Of a DNA stretch of 37,718 nucleotides, positions 6,961 to 15,871 are shown in pieces. Source of the stretch: Gammaproteobacteria bacterium (GTDB taxonomy: Bacteria > Pseudomonadota > Gammaproteobacteria > Steroidobacterales > Steroidobacteraceae). A program made the translations under genes and the position numbers. The notes below the pieces were generated by a model. It was not told the DNA's origin. It did not search any database and saw only the letters and a list, made by a program, of their open reading frames with translations. Numbering within the stretch: the stretch's first letter is position 1; each line of letters begins with the position of its first letter. The DNA lies in NCBI GenBank assembly GCA_020029535.1, contig JAIBJM010000017.1:1-37718 (forward strand), read 5' to 3'.

Positions 6961-8562
6961 ATGACTGAACGCGACGTCATGCAATACGACTGCATCGTGG
7001 TCGGCGGCGGACCGGCGGGACTGGCCTGCGCCATCCGTCTCAAGCAGCTGAACCCCGAGCAGAACGTCTGCGTGGTGGAGAAAGCTTCATCGCTGGGCGC
7101 GCACACACTGTCGGGCGCCGTACTCGAACCGGGTCCGCTGGATCAGCTGCTGCCCGCATGGCGCGACCACAAGCCTTCCATCTGTACGCCGGTGCAGCGC
7201 GACGAGTTCCGCTTCATGACGGCAACCGGCAGCATCCGTCTGCTGACTCCGCCGCAGCAGAACAATCATGGCAACTTCATCGTATCGCTGGGTCAGCTGG
7301 TGGCCTGGATGGGCGCGCAGGCCGAACAGCTGGGCGTGGATGTATTCACCGGCTTCGCCGCCAGCGAAGCCATCTTCGATCAAGCCGGTGCGGTGGCGGG
7401 CGTGCGTCTGTCCGACATGGGCCGTGACCGCGACGGCAGCGAAGGCCCCAACTTCGCGCCCGGCGCCGAACTGCAGGCGCCGCTGACCATTCTCGCCGAG
7501 GGTTGCCGCGGCAACATCAGCAAGCAGCTGATTGCGCGCTACAAGCTGGATGCCGGCCGCTCGCCGTCCAGCTTCGGGCTGGGTTTCAAGGAGCTGTGGC
7601 AGGTGCCGGCCGGCCGCACCACACCAGGCCTGGTGCAACACACCGTGGGCTGGCCGCTGCCGAATTCCATATATGGCGGCAGCTTCATCTATCACATCGA
7701 CGAAACGCGCCTGTACGTAGGCCTGGTCGTCGGACTCGACTATCAGGAACCCGACTTCAAGCCCTTCGAAGCCTTCCAGCAGTTCAAGAATCATCCATCG
7801 GTGCGTGCATTGCTCGAGGGCGGCGAACCGCTGGTGTACGGCGCACGCTCGATCGCGGCCGGTGGCTCGCAGGCGCTGCCGCAGATGACCATGCCCGGCG
7901 CCATGCTGATCGGCGATACCGCCGGCACATTGAACGTGGCCAAGATCAAGGGCATCCACCAGGCCATCCGCAGCGGCATGCTGGCCGCCGAACATCTGCA
8001 CGAAGCTGGCACACCCGAAGGCTTCGATGCCAAATGGCGCACTTCACCGGGCGGCCGCGAGCTGTACGCCGTGCGCAATATCAAACCCGGCTTCAAGCGC
8101 GGGCTGTGGGCAGGCCTGGCGAATGCAGCGCTGGAAACCGTGACCGGCGGACACACACCGTGGACGCTGCAGCATCGCCCGGCGTTCCAGATGCAGCAGC
8201 GCATCGACGCACATGAATCGCAGCCCGCCGACTGGGGACCACGCACGCTGCCGCCGCGCGACCGGCTGGCCGCGGTGTTTCTGGCAGCGACCACGCATGA
8301 CGAGCATCAGCCGGTGCATCTGCATGTGGCCGACACCGGCATCTGCATCGACCGCTGCACGAAGGAGTACGGCAATCCCTGCACGCGTTTCTGCCCGGCT
8401 TCGGTCTATGAAATCGTCAGCGACGATGCGGGGACCAAACGACTGCAGATCAATGCCGCCAACTGCGTGCACTGCAAGGCCTGCGACATCAAGGATCCGT
8501 ACGAGATCATCACCTGGACCACGCCCGAGGGTGGTGCGGGGCCGAATTACCAGAACATGTGA
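6961..8562 (+). CDS. Electron transfer flavoprotein-ubiquinone oxidoreductase (ETF-QO)
   Basis: ETF-QO takes electrons from reduced ETF and reduces ubiquinone at the inner membrane, linking acyl-CoA and amino-acid dehydrogenases to respiration. The 533-residue protein has a Rossmann FAD motif GGGPAG (residues 15-20) with the ETF-QO-type GAHTLSGAVLEP segment shortly after. The FAD domain closes with IGDTAGTLNVAKIKGIHQAI. At the C-terminus is the single [4Fe-4S] domain: CIDRCTKEYGNPCTRFCP, then NCVHCKACDIKDP. The start at 6961 follows the fumarase stop by one base; an in-frame ATG at 6979 is an alternative. ETF itself is encoded 4 kb away on the other strand (12341-14028), not in this operon. 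Confidence 0.95.
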   Translation: MTERDVMQYDCIVVGGGPAGLACAIRLKQLNPEQNVCVVEKASSLGAHTLSGAVLEPGPLDQLLPAWRDHKPSICTPVQRDEFRFMTATGSIRLLTPPQQNNHGNFIVSLGQLVAWMGAQAEQLGVDVFTGFAASEAIFDQAGAVAGVRLSDMGRDRDGSEGPNFAPGAELQAPLTILAEGCRGNISKQLIARYKLDAGRSPSSFGLGFKELWQVPAGRTTPGLVQHTVGWPLPNSIYGGSFIYHIDETRLYVGLVVGLDYQEPDFKPFEAFQQFKNHPSVRALLEGGEPLVYGARSIAAGGSQALPQMTMPGAMLIGDTAGTLNVAKIKGIHQAIRSGMLAAEHLHEAGTPEGFDAKWRTSPGGRELYAVRNIKPGFKRGLWAGLANAALETVTGGHTPWTLQHRPAFQMQQRIDAHESQPADWGPRTLPPRDRLAAVFLAATTHDEHQPVHLHVADTGICIDRCTKEYGNPCTRFCPASVYEIVSDDAGTKRLQINAANCVHCKACDIKDPYEIITWTTPEGGAGPNYQNM

Positions 8563-8611
8563 TGTTCGCGGTGGCGGATCGCGAGTGCGTGATTCGCCTG
8601 CACTGAACCGA

Positions 8612-9970
8612 ATGCCAGCCTGGTTCCCCACCCTCAGCCAGCACTTCATGCTGGGCGCTCTTGCACTGCTCGTATATGTGCTGAGCACGCGCATGCGCCG
8701 CGAGCGCCGCCCGCCCCACGCTGCCATTGCATGGGTGATGGGGCTGGCGCTGTTGCCATACCTGGTGCTGCCGCTGTACCTGCTGTTTGGCCAGCGCAAG
8801 CTGCGGGCTGCGCCAAAGGCTGCACCGGTTGATGTGAGTGCGGATGCGCACTGGGCAGCGGATCTGCTCGGCAGCTTCGGCGTGGCGTCGCCCCGTCCCG
8901 CCCAGATCCGATTTCATGCCGACGGCTTGCAGTCCCGTGATGCGCTGTGGGAGTGCATCGAGCAGGCACGCACGGATCTGGACGTCTGCACGTTTCTGAT
9001 TGGCGATGACACCTTCGGGCGCGAAGTTCTTGAACGGCTGACGCGCCAGGCGCAACGCGGTGTTCGCGTGCGTCTGCTGATCGATGGCTTCGGTTCATGG
9101 TTGTCCTCCCGGCGCTCCCTGCGCGCGCTCGCGGGATCGGGCATTCAGGTGGTGCTGTTCAGCCCGCTGTTTCTGGGGCGCTGGATCGGTCCGCGCAACC
9201 TGCGCAATCACCGCAAGATGGTGATTGCCGATGGTTCACGGCTGTGGGCCGGCGGGCGCAATCTGGCGGCGGAGTACTTCACGGGGCGCAACGGCGCGCC
9301 GCCGTGGATCGATCTCAGCTTCGATGTGACTGGCGAGATTGCGGCGGTGGCGGGCAAGCAGTTCCAGGCCGACTGGTCGGCCGCGCAGGGCAAATCCGCC
9401 GCACCGGTTCACGCCACACCGATATCTGTGAGCGGTCCGCTGGCGCAGTTTCTGCCCAGCGGGCCGGATCAGACCGAAGACACGGCGCAGTCACTGCTGA
9501 TCGCGGCCTGCTTCCGCGCCCGGCACCGGCTGCTGGCCGTGACGCCCTACTTTCTTCCTGACGATGGCCTGCGCACCGCGATGCGTCTGGCGGCGCGCCG
9601 CGGCGTACGGCTCACGCTGGTACTGCCGGCAGCTTCGAATCACCGGCTCACGGATTTCGTTCGTAGCCGCGCGCTGCGCGAACTGGCCGAAGCCGGCGCC
9701 GAGATCCTGTTGCTGCCCGCGATGGTGCATGCCAAGGCGATGGTCGTCGATGACACGCTGGCGCTGTGCGGATCCATCAATCTCGACCGACGCAGCCTGC
9801 TGCTGAACTACGAATGCGCGGTGGTGTTCTATGGCGAGGAACAGATCGCATGGCTCGCCCGCTGGATCGAAGCGACGGCATCGCAGGGAGCCACCTTCAA
9901 TGGCAAGCCACCCGGTCTGATGCGTGATCTGGCCGAGGGCTTGCTGCTCGCGGTCGCATTTGAGCTTTGA
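8612..9970 (+). CDS. Cardiolipin synthase-type phospholipase D
   Basis: A 452-residue membrane protein with two N-terminal hydrophobic helices (about 10-26 and 37-59), as in bacterial cardiolipin synthases, followed by two phospholipase D domains. Each has the catalytic HxKxxxxD motif: HRKMVIAD in the first, with GGRNLAAEYF after it, and HAKAMVVD in the second, with CGSINLDRRS after it. Such enzymes condense phosphatidylglycerol to cardiolipin. The protein is close to the usual length. The start at 8612 (ATG) is preferred; a GTG at 8585 is also in frame. It lies 49 bases after ETF-QO in the same orientation. A related phosphatidyltransferase activity cannot be excluded. Confidence 0.87.
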   Translation: MPAWFPTLSQHFMLGALALLVYVLSTRMRRERRPPHAAIAWVMGLALLPYLVLPLYLLFGQRKLRAAPKAAPVDVSADAHWAADLLGSFGVASPRPAQIRFHADGLQSRDALWECIEQARTDLDVCTFLIGDDTFGREVLERLTRQAQRGVRVRLLIDGFGSWLSSRRSLRALAGSGIQVVLFSPLFLGRWIGPRNLRNHRKMVIADGSRLWAGGRNLAAEYFTGRNGAPPWIDLSFDVTGEIAAVAGKQFQADWSAAQGKSAAPVHATPISVSGPLAQFLPSGPDQTEDTAQSLLIAACFRARHRLLAVTPYFLPDDGLRTAMRLAARRGVRLTLVLPAASNHRLTDFVRSRALRELAEAGAEILLLPAMVHAKAMVVDDTLALCGSINLDRRSLLLNYECAVVFYGEEQIAWLARWIEATASQGATFNGKPPGLMRDLAEGLLLAVAFEL

Positions 9971-10083
9971 GGCGCACGCGTGACCGCTTGCAGCCGCAAC
10001 CACACGGCCGCAAGCTCACCACCCACAGCCGTGACCTGCGCACCGGTGGGCGCTGGCCACGCCGGAGGCCGCCGACAAATGGA

Positions 10084-10111
10084 GCCGGCCCCCCCGCGAA
10101 CAGGGGCCGGC
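10084..10111. terminator. GC-rich stem-loop between convergent genes
   Basis: GCCGGCCCC (10084-10092) pairs perfectly with GGGGCCGGC (10103-10111) around a 10-base loop. It sits between the convergent phospholipase D gene and the exported-protein gene ending at 10123. No U tract follows on either strand, so it is either a weak intrinsic terminator or an RNA-stabilising 3' hairpin. The rest of 9971-10122 shows no coding signal. Confidence 0.5.
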
Positions 10112-10122
10112 CACAAGCAAGA

Positions 10123-10878
10123 TCAGAGCGGCTTGCCGTCAGGGCCCAACGTGAAGGTCGTGCCATCGGCCCCCACGCCGTTGCGATTGTTGTCGTTGCA
10201 GTCGTACTCCAGCATGGGGAAGTCGGCTTCCTGACGGCGGAACCTGCCCTTGGTATTCCAGGGCGCAGTCAGGACTGCCGGGTCTGTCATCGTTATATCC
10301 ACTTCGATGAGGCCGGGCGAGATCTCGCGGTAGCGTTCGACGACCTTCAGCTGTTCGCTATGTCGAACACCCATAGTCAGGAACGTGTCGGCTCGCAGCC
10401 CGACTGTTTCGGCCACCAGCGTATCGCCTTCCCAATGGCCGGTGGAAAAGCCGTTATAGGTGTAATCGAGATCCGCGGGGGGCTTGCGGCCATCCATGAA
10501 AATGCGACGCACCTGACTCATGTTTTCGTAAAGGATCACGACCCGGTCGGGCAGCACTATGAATTCCTGGGGCATCGTCATCCTGATGATGGTCGGAACG
10601 CCAGGCCATTTGCAGCTCGCGCCCGAGTCTTCAATCGGCTTGCCCGCCTGCATTGCACGCATCACTTCCTGCCGCCGCTTTTCGAACTCGGGCTTCAACG
10701 GCGGCACCTCCGGCGCGCGCAATTGGACGCCTCCCGTTGCGGTAAGGGTGACGCCCGCGTTGTTCAGCCACACACCGCTCCAATCCAGGCCTTTGGGGGG
10801 CGTATTGCTCCGCCCGGCCGCTGAGGCGACGCCAGCGAAAAGAATAAAAACAACGACCAACCCGATGTTTCTCGACAT
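10123..10878 (-). CDS. Exported protein of unknown function (GHWEGDTLV family)
   Basis: A 251-residue protein with a clear signal peptide (hydrophobic stretch about residues 5-20, cleavage likely near SAAG). I recognise no named domain. It carries WSGVWLNN near residue 33, a WPGVPTIIRM segment, VRRIFMDGR, the tract GFSTGHWEGDTLVAETVGL, and an acidic/asparagine-rich C-terminus. This pattern resembles periplasmic proteins of unknown function that I associate with sphingomonads and steroid-degrading gammaproteobacteria; that association is from memory. A strong AGGGGGA ribosome binding site precedes the ATG at 10878. It follows the DUF6152 gene by 33 bases in the same orientation, so the pair is probably co-transcribed. 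No function is proposed. Confidence 0.8.
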   Translation of the reverse strand: MSRNIGLVVVFILFAGVASAAGRSNTPPKGLDWSGVWLNNAGVTLTATGGVQLRAPEVPPLKPEFEKRRQEVMRAMQAGKPIEDSGASCKWPGVPTIIRMTMPQEFIVLPDRVVILYENMSQVRRIFMDGRKPPADLDYTYNGFSTGHWEGDTLVAETVGLRADTFLTMGVRHSEQLKVVERYREISPGLIEVDITMTDPAVLTAPWNTKGRFRRQEADFPMLEYDCNDNNRNGVGADGTTFTLGPDGKPL

Positions 10879-10911
10879 TGTCAGTTCCCCCTATACAGGT
10901 GCTTCAAGTTG

Positions 10912-11301
10912 TTACTGGAGAGGTCGCCGCGGTCCGCCGTTGAAGTCCAGGGTCCTGCCATCGGGAAAGACAGCCTTGGAAAGTGAACCGCTGGGAGAAC
11001 CGCTCCTCATCGGGTTAACGGTGATTTGCACCTTGTCGCCCGGCTTGAAGGAGTCGCGCCGGACACCTGTACGCGTCAATTGGTTCGGCGAACGCCACTC
11101 GATGCTCCATTCGACTTCCTTGCCGTCAGCCCCCGGCACCATCAGCTGGACCCAGCAGTGCGGAGCAGTCCACTGGAACTCCTTCACCGTGCCCTCGAGA
11201 ACCACCGTCTTGCTCATATCGAACACAGCGAAGGAGTGGTGTGCCACGGCCGGCATGGCGACCGCGGTCGCAAGGGCAATGGCGATTATCTTGACATTCA
11301 T
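10912..11301 (-). CDS. DUF6152 family exported protein
   Basis: A 129-residue protein with an N-terminal signal peptide (residues 1-20, ending VAHH). The mature part starts with the family's HHSFAVFD, then TVKEFQWTAPHCWVQL, EWSIEWRSPNQLTRTG and KPGDKVQITVNPMRSGSPSG, which I recognise as DUF6152. The family is periplasmic and of unknown function; the conserved histidines and Cys49 after APH suggest a possible metal or cofactor site, which is inference. AGAGG lies 7 bases before the ATG at 11301. Upstream, a TATAAC on the minus strand (plus positions 11327-11332) could serve as a -10 box. It is first of a likely two-gene unit with the exported-protein gene ending at 10123. Confidence 0.85.
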   Translation of the reverse strand: MNVKIIAIALATAVAMPAVAHHSFAVFDMSKTVVLEGTVKEFQWTAPHCWVQLMVPGADGKEVEWSIEWRSPNQLTRTGVRRDSFKPGDKVQITVNPMRSGSPSGSLSKAVFPDGRTLDFNGGPRRPLQ

Positions 11302-11326
11302 GATCGGACCTCTTGATCTGTGGACC

Positions 11327-11332
11327 GTTATA
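11327..11332 (-). promoter_or_regulatory. Possible -10 box for the DUF6152 gene
   Basis: On the minus strand this reads TATAAC. It would place a transcription start near 11320, about 19 bases ahead of the ATG at 11301. No convincing -35 hexamer is seen at the right distance, so this is a weak prediction. Confidence 0.3.
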
Positions 11333-11422
11333 CCGGGGCGCAGGCTACCGCCAGCGAGCTGTGGCGATCAACTGGAGATTAGCGGGTGCGCCTCCGGGCT
11401 GCCCAACGGCTTGCCGTCCGGA

Positions 11423-11734
11423 TTATCGCTCCGCGGCCGCCGTGTGCGCCGAGATCACGGCAAGCAGCTCGCGCGAGATGCGCTCGTCGATCTCGAAAGC
11501 CAGCGCCACGACCTTGTCGGCCGTCTGCCGGTTCGCGTAAAGGATCAGCAGATCGCTGGGCTGCGTTGCGACCTGTTGCTGAACGCCGAGGGTGCGATAC
11601 CAATCGACGGTCTCATCGAGAGTCTGCACCACCTGATCGCCGGTCATCACCGCGCGCGCATCCGGTGCATCGGCAGCACGAGCCGTGAGTGCGGCGACGC
11701 CCATCAGGACAACTGCGGCAATTCTTGCGTGCAT
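11423..11734 (-). pseudogene. Small exported protein, probable truncated MscS-channel N-terminus
   Basis: 103 residues with a signal peptide (about 1-21, ending ARAAD). Residues 35-82, including QTLDETVDWYRTLGVQQQ and QPSDLLILYANRQTADKVVALAFEI, resemble the periplasmic N-terminal region of MscS-type mechanosensitive channels as I remember them from related gammaproteobacteria. In those proteins several hundred residues with membrane helices follow. Here the similarity ends about residue 82 (near 11489), and a short tail with different character runs to a TAA stop. No channel domain follows in any frame. The likely reading is a deletion or rearrangement remnant. It could also be a genuine small periplasmic protein, since its signal peptide and start are intact. 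Confidence 0.5.
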
Positions 11735-11777
11735 GGGAGCCCATTCTATCGTGGACAACTGACAGAGGCTGCCGCCG

Positions 11778-12338
11778 CTATTCGCCGCGCCACTCCGAAA
11801 CGACGTCGGCAATGGCGGGACGCGGCCGTTCTTGCGGCACGCGTCCGGCCGTGCCCAGCGCGATGTAACCGAGGATGTGCTCGCTCAGCTCGATGCCCAG
11901 CGCGCGCTTGACGCCCGGACTGTAGGCAGTCCAACCGGTGTACCAGAAGCCCGAGAATCCGGCGGCCTGAGCCGCCAGCAGGATGTTCTGGCACAGCGCG
12001 CCGCCCGACAGCAGCTGCTCGCCTTCCGGAACCTTGTGCGGCCGCCGCAGTTTCGAGCTGACCACCAGCAGCAATGGCGCGCGCAGCGGCCCTCCCACCA
12101 GCTTGGCCGCCTTCGCCTCGTCAGGCGGCGTCACTTCGGCGGCATAGGCCGCCGCAATCGCCGCGGAAAAACGCTGTCGTGCCGCGCCGGCGATGATCTG
12201 GATCCGCCAGGGCGTCAGGCCACCATGATCGGGTACGCGCAACGCGGCGGTAAAGATGCGTTCCAGCGTTGCGGCATCGGGACCGGGTTCGCGCAAATCG
12301 ATGGACGGCACCGAGCGGCGCGCATTGAGCAGTTCCAT
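11778..12338 (-). CDS. Nitroreductase family protein (YdjA-like)
   Basis: A 186-residue FMN-dependent oxidoreductase of the nitroreductase superfamily, small YdjA type. Family hallmarks are LNARRSVPS (residues 4-12), the [15 protein letters not shown] segment (about 35-49), a [19 protein letters not shown] helix and the closing GYIALGTAG. It probably uses NAD(P)H to reduce quinones, nitro groups or similar acceptors; the natural substrate is unknown. The gene starts 2 bases after the ETF-alpha stop codon. It is therefore translated from the ETF mRNA, which hints at a flavoprotein redox role linked to that pathway. The protein has full length and no oddities. Confidence 0.88.
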   Translation of the reverse strand: MELLNARRSVPSIDLREPGPDAATLERIFTAALRVPDHGGLTPWRIQIIAGAARQRFSAAIAAAYAAEVTPPDEAKAAKLVGGPLRAPLLLVVSSKLRRPHKVPEGEQLLSGGALCQNILLAAQAAGFSGFWYTGWTAYSPGVKRALGIELSEHILGYIALGTAGRVPQERPRPAIADVVSEWRGE

Positions 12339-12340
12339 GT

Positions 12341-13279
12341 CTACAGCAACGCCTCGAGCTCCGGCAGGATCTTGAACAGATCGCCCACCAGACCGATGTC
12401 GGCAATTTCGAAGATCGGCGCGTCGCCGTCCTTGTTGATGGCAACGATGGTGCGCGCGTCCTTGATGCCGGTCAGATGCTGGATGGCGCCGGAGATGCCG
12501 ATGGCGATGTACAGATCCGGCGCGATGATCTTGCCGGTCTGACCCACCTGCAGATCGTTCGGCGCGTAACCCGAATCCACCGCCGCGCGCGATGCACCCA
12601 CCGCGGCACCCAGCTTGTCGGCCAGCTTGTACAGCAGCTGGAAATTTTCGGCGCTGCCCAGCGCACGACCACCCGAGATCACGCGCGCAGCCGCTTGCAG
12701 ATCGGGCCGATCGCCGCTCGGCGCACTGACCTCAATGAAACGCGTGTGCGTGGGCAATGCGACGGATGGCGTCACCGTCTCGATTGGCGCTGCAGCAGCG
12801 CCCGCGCCCACCGCCTGGAACGAGGCCGTGCGCACGGTGGCGACGATCAGCGGCTCGTCCACTTCGACGGTGATGATGGCGTTGCCGGCATAGACCGGAC
12901 GACGGAAGCGATGCTCGCTTTCCACCGCCATGATGTCCGAGAGCTGCGGCACATCGAGCAACGCCGCGACGCGCGGCATCAGATCCTTGCCGAAGGTGGT
13001 CGAGGGACCAAACACGTGCGAGTAACCGCCGCGTGCAATCTCCGCCAGCTGTGGCGCGATGGTGGCGGCCAGCGCATGCGTGTGAACCGGCGCGTCAATG
13101 CGCAGCACCTTGTTCACACCCTCAAGCCTGGCGGCTTCAGCGGCTGCGGCGCCGTCAGCCGAGAACACGGCAATGGTGATATCGGCTTGCGGTAGCTGGC
13201 CCGCGCAACGCACGCAACGCGCCGTGGCCGACGAGAGCTTGCCGGCGGCATGTTCGGCAACGATCAGCACACGGCTCAC
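12341..13279 (-). CDS. etfA: Electron transfer flavoprotein, alpha subunit
   Basis: EtfA binds the redox FAD of ETF, which carries electrons from acyl-CoA and other dehydrogenases to ETF-QO. The 312-residue protein has the N-terminal ETF domain starting SRVLIVAEH and [18 protein letters not shown]. Its C-terminal FAD-binding domain shows [36 protein letters not shown] and [20 protein letters not shown]. The start is a GTG at 13279 overlapping the EtfB stop (GTGA, 4 bases), which gives the usual N-terminus and tight coupling. A longer in-frame extension to 13624 would lie over etfB and is rejected. Its partner ETF-QO is encoded at 6961-8562. Confidence 0.95.
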   Translation of the reverse strand: MSRVLIVAEHAAGKLSSATARCVRCAGQLPQADITIAVFSADGAAAAEAARLEGVNKVLRIDAPVHTHALAATIAPQLAEIARGGYSHVFGPSTTFGKDLMPRVAALLDVPQLSDIMAVESEHRFRRPVYAGNAIITVEVDEPLIVATVRTASFQAVGAGAAAAPIETVTPSVALPTHTRFIEVSAPSGDRPDLQAAARVISGGRALGSAENFQLLYKLADKLGAAVGASRAAVDSGYAPNDLQVGQTGKIIAPDLYIAIGISGAIQHLTGIKDARTIVAINKDGDAPIFEIADIGLVGDLFKILPELEALL

Positions 13280-14028
13280 GACAACACCCCGCGCTGCTTC
13301 AGCGCCGCCACCAGCTCGTCGGCGGTGGTCACCATGACACCTTTCTTCCGCACAGACGGAGCCTCTGTTTTCAATAACTTGAGGCGTTTTGTGAGAGTAA
13401 TACCGAGCTCGTCCGGCTTGAGCGTGAGCAGCGGCTTCTTCTTGGCCTTCATGATCTCCGGCAGCTTCACATAGCGCGGCTCGTTGAGACGCAGGTCGGT
13501 GGTCACCACGGCCGGTAGATCCACCTCCAGCGTCTCCAGACCGGCATCGACTTCGCGCGCCACGCGCGCCGTGGTGTCGGTCAGCTCGAGCTTCGACGCA
13601 AAGGTGGCCTGCGGACGGTTCCACAACGCTGCCAGCATCTGGCCGGTCTGATTGTTGTCATCGTCGATGGCCTGCTTGCCCATCAGCACCAGCAGCGGCG
13701 ACTCGCGCTCGACCAGCTTCAACAGCAGCTTGGCCGCGGTCAGCGGTTCGATGGCTTCAGTGGTTTCGACATGCAGCGCGCGATCGGCACCCATGGCCAG
13801 CGCCGTACGCAACTGCGGCTGGCAATCGGCCGGACCGATGCTCGCCACCACCACTTCTTCCGCCCCGCCGCGCTCCTTGATGCGCAGAGCCTCCTCGACG
13901 GCAATCTCGTCGAAGGGATTGATGCTCCACTTCACCCCATCCAGCATCACCCCGCTGCCGTCCGGTTTGACGCGGATGCGGACGTTGAAATCAACCACAC
14001 GTTTGATTGCGACCAGAATGCGTTTCAT
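13276..14028 (-). CDS. etfB: Electron transfer flavoprotein, beta subunit
   Basis: EtfB pairs with EtfA, binds AMP and provides the recognition loop for partner dehydrogenases. The 250-residue protein starts MKRILVAIKRVVD and has the DGVKWSINPFDEIAVEEALRIKE block. GKQAIDDDNNQTGQMLAALW is the AMP-binding region. LRLNEPRYVKLPEIMKAKKKPL is the conserved ETF-beta signature region, containing the recognition loop. The start at 14028 gives the standard N-terminus; no strong ribosome binding site is visible. The upstream neighbour, a CoA-ester lyase, ends 59 bases earlier on the same strand. The unit therefore reads lyase-etfB-etfA-nitroreductase, consistent with acyl-CoA catabolism. Confidence 0.96.
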   Translation of the reverse strand: MKRILVAIKRVVDFNVRIRVKPDGSGVMLDGVKWSINPFDEIAVEEALRIKERGGAEEVVVASIGPADCQPQLRTALAMGADRALHVETTEAIEPLTAAKLLLKLVERESPLLVLMGKQAIDDDNNQTGQMLAALWNRPQATFASKLELTDTTARVAREVDAGLETLEVDLPAVVTTDLRLNEPRYVKLPEIMKAKKKPLLTLKPDELGITLTKRLKLLKTEAPSVRKKGVMVTTADELVAALKQRGVLS

Positions 14029-14087
14029 GCATTGAAGGATACGGGAATGACGCTCAGGCGTCACGCCGCGGACGCGGCAGCGACAGC

Positions 14088-14954
14088 TCATCGGGCCGCT
14101 GTCAACAACCTCTCTGCCAGGCGCAGATGCGGCCGGTCAACCACCTTGCCATCGATTCCGATCACGCCGAGTTCGGGTCGATCGCGGAAGGCGTCAATCA
14201 CGCGACGTGCCCAGGCCAGCTCAGCGTCGGTGGGCGTGAAGGCCGTGTTGATCACCGGCACCTGGGCCGGATGAATGGCGAGTTTGCCGACGAATCCGGC
14301 ACGCCGCGCGACGCGACACTCCTCTTCCACCACACTGAGGTCGCGGTATTCCATGCAGGCGCCGTCGATGGCGTCCACCTCCGCCGCAGCGGCTCCCAGC
14401 GCGCACAGGCCAATGGCCATGCGGAAAATATCGTCGTAGCTGCCATCGACCCTGCGATTGGCAGCGCCCAGCGCGGCCGCCAGATCCTCGCAACCCCAGG
14501 TCAACGCCTGCAGGCGGCTGGTGATATCGCCGTACTGGCCGATGCCGAACACACCGGCCGGCGTTTCGGTGGCGATGGCAATCACGCGCGTGCTGCCATG
14601 GGTCACACCGTGCTCGGCTTCGAGCCGCGCCAGTTGCTGATCGAGCACACGCAACTGCTGCGGTTCGCTTTTCGGCAGCACGATGCCGTCCGGCTTCTGT
14701 GGCATGACGGCAATCAGATCCGCCAGCGCCTCGCCAGTCTGCACGGCATTGACGCGCACATACACCGGCACGCCACCGCCGCGACCCGGATCGCCCAGAT
14801 ACTGCTGCACGATGCGCCGCGCTGCTTCCTTGCGCGCCGGCGCCACCGAGTCTTCCAGGTCCAGGATCAGCGCGTCGGCGCCGTGACGCGTGGCGCCGGC
14901 CAGCCTGGCTTCGTGGTCTCCGGGCACGAACAGCAATGAACGCATGCGCATCAT
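14088..14954 (-). CDS. CoA ester lyase of the HpcH/HpaI (CitE-like) family
   Basis: A 288-residue TIM-barrel enzyme of the citrate lyase beta-subunit superfamily. Diagnostic segments are RSLLFVPGD near the N-terminus, ADALILDLEDSVAP, YVRVNA, GIVLPKSE, ATETPAGVFGI and IHPAQVPVIN. Stand-alone members cleave or hydrolyse beta-hydroxyacyl-CoA esters such as malyl-CoA, methylmalyl-CoA or citramalyl-CoA in a magnesium-dependent way. Which substrate is used here cannot be decided. Its place before etfBA suggests branched or short-chain acyl-CoA breakdown. Three ATGs lie close together (14954, 14951, 14945); the first two are spaced best from the GAGAG element upstream. It begins 11 bases after the ppsR stop. 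Confidence 0.85.
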   Translation of the reverse strand: MMRMRSLLFVPGDHEARLAGATRHGADALILDLEDSVAPARKEAARRIVQQYLGDPGRGGGVPVYVRVNAVQTGEALADLIAVMPQKPDGIVLPKSEPQQLRVLDQQLARLEAEHGVTHGSTRVIAIATETPAGVFGIGQYGDITSRLQALTWGCEDLAAALGAANRRVDGSYDDIFRMAIGLCALGAAAAEVDAIDGACMEYRDLSVVEEECRVARRAGFVGKLAIHPAQVPVINTAFTPTDAELAWARRVIDAFRDRPELGVIGIDGKVVDRPHLRLAERLLTAAR

Positions 14955-14965
14955 CAATCTCTCTG

Positions 14966-15790
14966 TCAGGGCCGCACGCGTCGCTCGATGCCCAGTTGAT
15001 CGAGTATGCGGCTGGAAATTTCTTCGATGCTGCACTCGGTGACGTCGATATGCAGGATGTGCTGGCGGCTGAACAATGCCTCGGCGGCGCGCACTTCGAA
15101 TTGCACCTGCCGCGGCGAGGCGTAACGGCTGTTCGGCAGCCGTTCCTGGCGGATCTGCTGCAGCCGTTGCGGATCGATGGTCAGGCCGTACAGCTTGTTG
15201 CGGTACTGGACCAGCGCTGGCGGCAACCGGTTGCTGTCCAGATCCTCCTCGGTCAATGGATAGTTCGCGACGAACACGCCGTATTGCAGGGCCATGTACA
15301 GCGAGGTGGGTGTCTTGCCGGTGCGCGATACACCCACCAGCAGTACATCGGCATTCTGGTAATGCGCCACGCCGGCGCCATCGTCGCTGGCCAGCGCATA
15401 GTTGGTGGCGTTGATGCGCATGGTGTAGGCCGCAACATCGGCAATGCGGTGTTCGCGGCCGCTGGTGTGCGCCGATTCCACGCCCAGTTCCGCCTCCAGC
15501 GGATCCAGGAAGGCGTCGAAAAAATCCAGGAACACGCCCTGGCAACCACGCACCGCGCTCCGCAGTTCGTCCTCGACCAGCGTGGCGAACACGATGGGCC
15601 TGACGCCATCGGCCTGGGCCGTGGCGTCGATACGCTGCACTGCCTGACGGGCGCGCTCCACCGTGGAGACAAAGGGCAGCGTCACTGCGTGAAAGTCGAC
15701 GCCCCGGAACTGCATCAGCAGACTCTGACCCATGGTCTCGGCGGTGACGCCGGTCTGATCCGAAACAAAGAAAACCGTTCTTCTGTTCAC
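14966..15790 (-). CDS. ppsR: PEP synthase regulatory protein (bifunctional kinase/pyrophosphorylase)
   Basis: PpsR (the DUF299 family) inactivates phosphoenolpyruvate synthase by ADP-dependent phosphorylation of an active-site threonine, and reactivates it by phosphate-dependent removal. The 274-residue protein begins RTVFFVSDQTGVTAETMGQS and contains the P-loop-like GVSRTGKTPTS (residues 153-163), both hallmarks of the family. The start is a GTG at 15790; the length matches the family. It is divergent from ppsA across a 205-base interval, so regulator and target share a control region. It is followed after 11 bases by the CoA-ester lyase gene, which may share its transcript. Confidence 0.94.
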   Translation of the reverse strand: MNRRTVFFVSDQTGVTAETMGQSLLMQFRGVDFHAVTLPFVSTVERARQAVQRIDATAQADGVRPIVFATLVEDELRSAVRGCQGVFLDFFDAFLDPLEAELGVESAHTSGREHRIADVAAYTMRINATNYALASDDGAGVAHYQNADVLLVGVSRTGKTPTSLYMALQYGVFVANYPLTEEDLDSNRLPPALVQYRNKLYGLTIDPQRLQQIRQERLPNSRYASPRQVQFEVRAAEALFSRQHILHIDVTECSIEEISSRILDQLGIERRVRP

Positions 15791-15871
15791 CGCCGCAGTC
15801 TACCTGCCCGCGCGGCCCTTATCCTCCTGAACACGGCGGCGTACACCTCTTGCCGAATCGGATTTTTGCCG

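Noticed and set aside
5448-7106. 552-codon minus-strand frame opposite fumarase
   Set aside because: The plus strand encodes an unmistakable fumarase with Fe-S and substrate motifs; the antisense translation shows only histidine/glycine-rich low complexity.
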